From positions 62,001 to 126,000 of the forward strand of contig JAPDOI010001814.1 in assembly GCA_029168955.1 (NCBI GenBank): a DNA stretch of 64,000 bases. Reading direction: 5' to 3'. Below the pieces are notes generated by a model. It saw only the letters and a program-made list of their open reading frames with translations. It did no database searches and was not told the origin of the DNA. The DNA comes from Aplectana chamaeleonis (taxonomy: Eukaryota; Nematoda; Chromadorea; Rhabditida; Cosmocercidae). Shown here in pieces: positions 61,145 through 64,000 of this stretch; position 1 is the stretch's first letter, and every line of letters begins with the position of its first letter. The translations under genes and the position numbers were made by a program.

Positions 61145-61500
61145 GCCTCTCACACATGAGAGAGTCCTATCTTCGAACTACAAAAAATGAACAATATCCT
61201 CCAAGAACTCTTTTCTTTTTCGAAACTTCCAAACAGCGGAAACAAACCGTTGTGGTTCTCTATGAGGAAGCGCTTTTGGCTCCATAAAGGACTTTGATTA
61301 TGTGAGTGCCGATAAAATATGTATATATGCATGTAAACCTAATAGCTATCATTAAAAGGGGAGATGATGTTAAATTGTTTTAGGGAACCAGTCAATTCTT
61401 CCTCGTAAAATACCACAACGGTTTGTTTCCGCTGTTTGGAAGTTTCGAAAAAAAAAAGAGTTCTTGGAGGATATTGTTCTTTTTTGTAGACTCTCCTCTT
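61145..61500. repeat. Inverted repeat, arms about 110 bp
   Basis: Left arm 61150-61272 and right arm 61388-61496 share AACAATATCCTCCAAGAACTC, TTCGAAACTTCCAAACAGCG and GAAACAAACCGTTGTGGT in opposite sense, around a 115-bp centre. Confidence 0.85.
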
Positions 61501-61743
61501 TCCGCTTTCCTATTGTTCCCTTTTTGTTGAAGCATTTGTAACGCTAACCAAACCACTTCTGCTTGGGAGACCCCTTTTTTACAGAATTGTTCACTTTTTC
61601 TTGATATTACGCTGTAATATCCCATGCAAGATTTTCGAACAAAGACCTCTTCATCTCCCCACTGGATCAGTCCTCTTTCTGTGGTCACAAGAATCAATGA
61701 ACCAAACTGTTGTAAAACTATCTCAGAAAAATCACTCGATGTG

Positions 61744-62047
61744 AAAAGCGCGCCCATGCCGATCACTTTTTCCGCAGGGCTACCGTAACCATTCTTGAAC
61801 AAAACATGATAACGAATGTAAACACACGCTCATAACATGCGGGGTATAAAAGAGCGGAGGAGCGGTATGCATTCATTCACACACCGCTCTCCTCGAGAAG
61901 CCACTGGGGAGTGGCTGAGGAGGTCGAAATTGTGCAAACATGTTTGTTGGCTATTAGGATGTGCTCATAACCATGCTGACACTTGGAAAAATTTTAAGGA
62001 GGGTTACGGTAGCCCTGCGGAAAAATGATCGGCATGAGCGTGCTTGT
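61744..62047. mobile_element. MULE-like MITE with internal TATA box, copy 2
   Basis: Same TIRs as 10170-10463 (AAAAGCGCGCCCATGCC / GGCATGAGCGTGCTTGT). Flanked by CTCGATGTG at 61735-61743 and 62048-62056. Interior nearly identical to copy 1, including GGGGTATAAAAGAGCGGAGG and both hairpins. The two copies have different 9-bp duplications, so each is an independent insertion. Confidence 0.9.
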
Positions 62048-62049
62048 CT

Positions 62050-62155
62050 CGATGTGGCTGACAAGACCGATGTTCACATGATATTAGCTAAGAAATGAAT
62101 GATATCCATGATATCGTTCCACATAATTCATTCATATTGATCGCGTCAGCCACAT
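62050..62155. repeat. Palindromic element next to the MULE-like copy
   Basis: GATGTGGCTGAC ... GTCAGCCACATC with an inner palindrome ATGAATGATATC...GATATCGTTCCACATAATTCAT. The MULE-like element entered at its left edge. Confidence 0.6.
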
Positions 62156-62171
62156 CTGGCTACACCGGGTG

Positions 62172-62556
62172 TTATTTGCACCTTCCATGTTTTTCATACG
62201 TATCGAACGGGTCGGCCACTGTGATTTTCTCAACCAACTCTGACAGGGACCTTAGGCCCCGGTTATAGTTGGTCGCCCAGACGTAGCCAGCCCGGTCGAT
62301 AATCATGAAAGCCTGCTGGCCTACAGCCGGATGCAGAATCTGCCTGCAGATCTTCGCTTTCAAATGAAACTAACTTAAAACCGGGACAGTCAGAAACTAC
62401 CTTCCATTCCATCTGGACACTTTCACATCAGTGGAACAAAGCAGTTTTACATACTCATTATTTCGTTTCCGTTGCCCCATTCCTTCGCAGAACAGCCGCT
62501 TCGATTCCATGAATCTGATATGAAAAAGCTCTGCTGAGCTGCGAATGGAGATAGTT
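62172..62556 (-). CDS. Unidentified spliced gene, last two exons
   Basis: On the minus strand, 62556-62401 and 62343-62172 are joined by a 57-bp GT-AG intron (donor GGAAG|GTAGTT, acceptor GATCTGCAG). The joined frame ends at TAA (62174-62172) and includes SIRSSAELFHIRFMESKR, NNEYVKLLCSTDVKVSRWNG and then HPAVGQQAFMIIDRAGYVWA, LSELVEKITVADPFDTYEK. The phase is preserved across the intron and composition looks like real protein. The open frame runs on upstream to 62657 through a hydrophobic stretch (SLLIFSAINGICLLISI), which may be a membrane segment or intron; no ATG is evident. I do not recognise the family. It lies downstream of, and opposite to, the calpain exons. Confidence 0.55.
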
Positions 62557-62959
62557 CTAACAATTTGTTTTTGAATTTGGATGCTAATAAGCAAGCATAT
62601 ACCATTTATTGCAGAAAAAATCAGTAGGCTGGTGAAGAAGGAAGAGGGAGCACTCAAAATGGGGTTGTGTGAATGACCTTACGAAACTGAAAAGCAGCCT
62701 GGCAACATGACCTGACATGACCCACATAACATCTCAAACTTTCTGCTTGCTATGCTTGTCATCCTTACACTTTTACAGAAGTTTTGCAAGGTGTTCTCTC
62801 CTGCGCGAATTCCGGGGCATAATTTCTCGGATGGCTAGCATCGAGTCTGGGCTCCTGCTCACTCTACGGGGTGGTCTTCACAACTTTTCGGATGAGCAGC
62901 AACGGGTCCCGAACACCTGCCCACTATCCGGGTTTCCACGACGTCCCGGTGACTTCATC

Positions 62960-64000
62960 AGAAGCTCGAAGCACTTTTCACGACGTCCCGATGACGTCAT
63001 CAGAAGCCCGAAGCACTTTTGGGACTATCCTAGACGGGGAAGGGGTCACCCACGATTTTCCCATGAAAATGAATGGAAAACCTGATAAAAGATGTTTGAT
63101 GCTGCTATCAGTCATTGTTGTTGATGAAGTTCTGTAGAAATAATTCGATTGATAGCGTTATAGATCGGTGGTTCATTCCATTTCTGACTTGAATCTTGAG
63201 TGCCCCGTCTAGGATAGTCCCGCACTTCTCATGATGTCCCGATGACGTCATCAGAAGCCCGAAGCACTCTTGGGACTATCCTAGACGGGGCACCCACGAC
63301 TTTCTCATGAAAATGAATGGAAACCTTGATAAAAGGTGCTTGATGCTGCTATCAGTCATTGTTGTTGATGAAGTTGTGTAGAAATACTTTGATTGATAGC
63401 GTTATAGATCGGTGGTTCATTCCATTTCTGACTTGAATCTTGAGTGCCCCCCCCGTCTGGAGTAGGCCCGCACTTCTCACGATGTCCCGATGACGTCATC
63501 AGAAGCCCGAAGCACTCTTGGGACTATCCTAGACGGGGGGGCACCCACGACTTTCTCATGAAAATCAATGGAAACCTTGATAAAAGGTGCTTGATGCTGC
63601 TATCAGTCATTGTTGTTCATGAAGTTGTGTAGAAATACTTTGATTGATAGCGTTATAGATCGGTGGTTCATTCCATTTCTGACTTGAATCTTGAGTGCCC
63701 CCCCCCGTCTGGGGTAGGCCCGCACTTTTCACGACGTCCCAATGACGTCATCAGAAACTCGAGGTACCTTTTACGACGTCCCGATGACGTCATCAGAAGC
63801 CCGAAGCACTTTTCACGACGTCCCGATGACGTCATCAGAAGCCCGAAGCACTTTCACGACGTCCCGATGACGTCATAAGAAGCCCGAAGCACTTTTCACG
63901 ACGTCCCGATGACGTCGTCAGAAGCCAGATGCACTTTTCATGACGTCCCGATGACGTCATCAGAAGCCAGATGCACTTTTCCTGACGTCCCGATGACGTC
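62960..64000 (+). repeat. Tandem repeat of GATGACGTCATC (CRE-like) units, running off the window
   Basis: Three units of about 245 bp (62990, 63235, 63480) each hold CCCGATGACGTCATCAGAAG, GGGACTATCCTAGACGGG, GCTGCTATCAGTCATTGTTG and TTCATTCCATTTCTGAC(TTG). From about 63725 it turns into 42-bp units: GCACTTTTCACGACGTCCCG + ATGACGTCATCAGAAGCCCG + AA. The octamer TGACGTCA is a perfect CRE/ATF site. C-runs of 8-9 vary between units. The array has no gene; its right end is outside the window. Confidence 0.88.

Noticed and set aside
1..64000. CRISPR arrays, bacterial operons, riboswitches, prophage genes
   Set aside because: Spliced exons, eukaryotic transposons and satellites show nuclear eukaryotic DNA; the tandem repeats have no spacer structure.

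Overview
The window looks like repeat-rich nuclear DNA of a nematode, probably a clade V (strongylid or hookworm-like) species. Three things suggest this: a calpain gene whose exon peptides resemble Caenorhabditis TRA-3, short introns with TTTCAG or TTTAG acceptors, and RTE- and CR1-type retrotransposons like those common in such worms. This is inference from reading; no database search was run.

The main host gene is a TRA-3/CAPN5-type (atypical, C2-containing) calpain on the + strand. Eleven exons can be placed between 15549 and 59888. They cover the second half of the protease core (catalytic His and Asn visible), the beta-sandwich domain and the start of the C2 domain. Splice phases agree at nine of ten junctions. 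The catalytic Cys exons and the last C2 exons were not found. Introns of 17.4, 2.7, 5.9, 2.4, 1.1, 1.6 and 11.6 kb are packed with mobile DNA, so most of 15.7-59.5 kb is intron. A second, unidentified gene with at least two exons lies on the minus strand at 62172-62556.

Layout. 0-5 kb: GC-rich palindromic elements, some with TTA/TAA target duplications, and a TTAA-flanked MITE. 6-9.3 kb: a 21-bp minisatellite. 9.3-15.5 kb: MITEs, a MULE-like element and a large inverted repeat. 15.9-25.3 kb: two non-LTR elements with PHD finger, AP-endonuclease and RT and a 2A-like motif, then a 42-bp satellite. 25.5-30.5 kb: three GTTACTTG-rich elements carrying nested insertions, then another 42-bp satellite. 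31.2-32.6 kb: an inverted second copy of the repeat that the first LINE entered, itself hit by a solo LTR and a TA-flanked MITE. 37.3-39.2 kb: an RTE fragment split by a hAT-like element. 50.4-52 kb: a large inverted repeat. 52.3-55.7 kb: a CR1 pseudogene split by a TIR element, sitting in a 41-bp satellite. 58-59.3 kb: two abutting TTAA MITEs. 61-64 kb: a second MULE-like copy, the minus-strand gene and an array of GATGACGTCATC palindromes.

The value of the window is its stack of nested insertions. In several cases a paralogous or reading-frame 'empty site' inside the same window fixes element ends and target duplications without outside data. I saw no CRISPR, operon or other bacterial feature and no virus or toxin gene.
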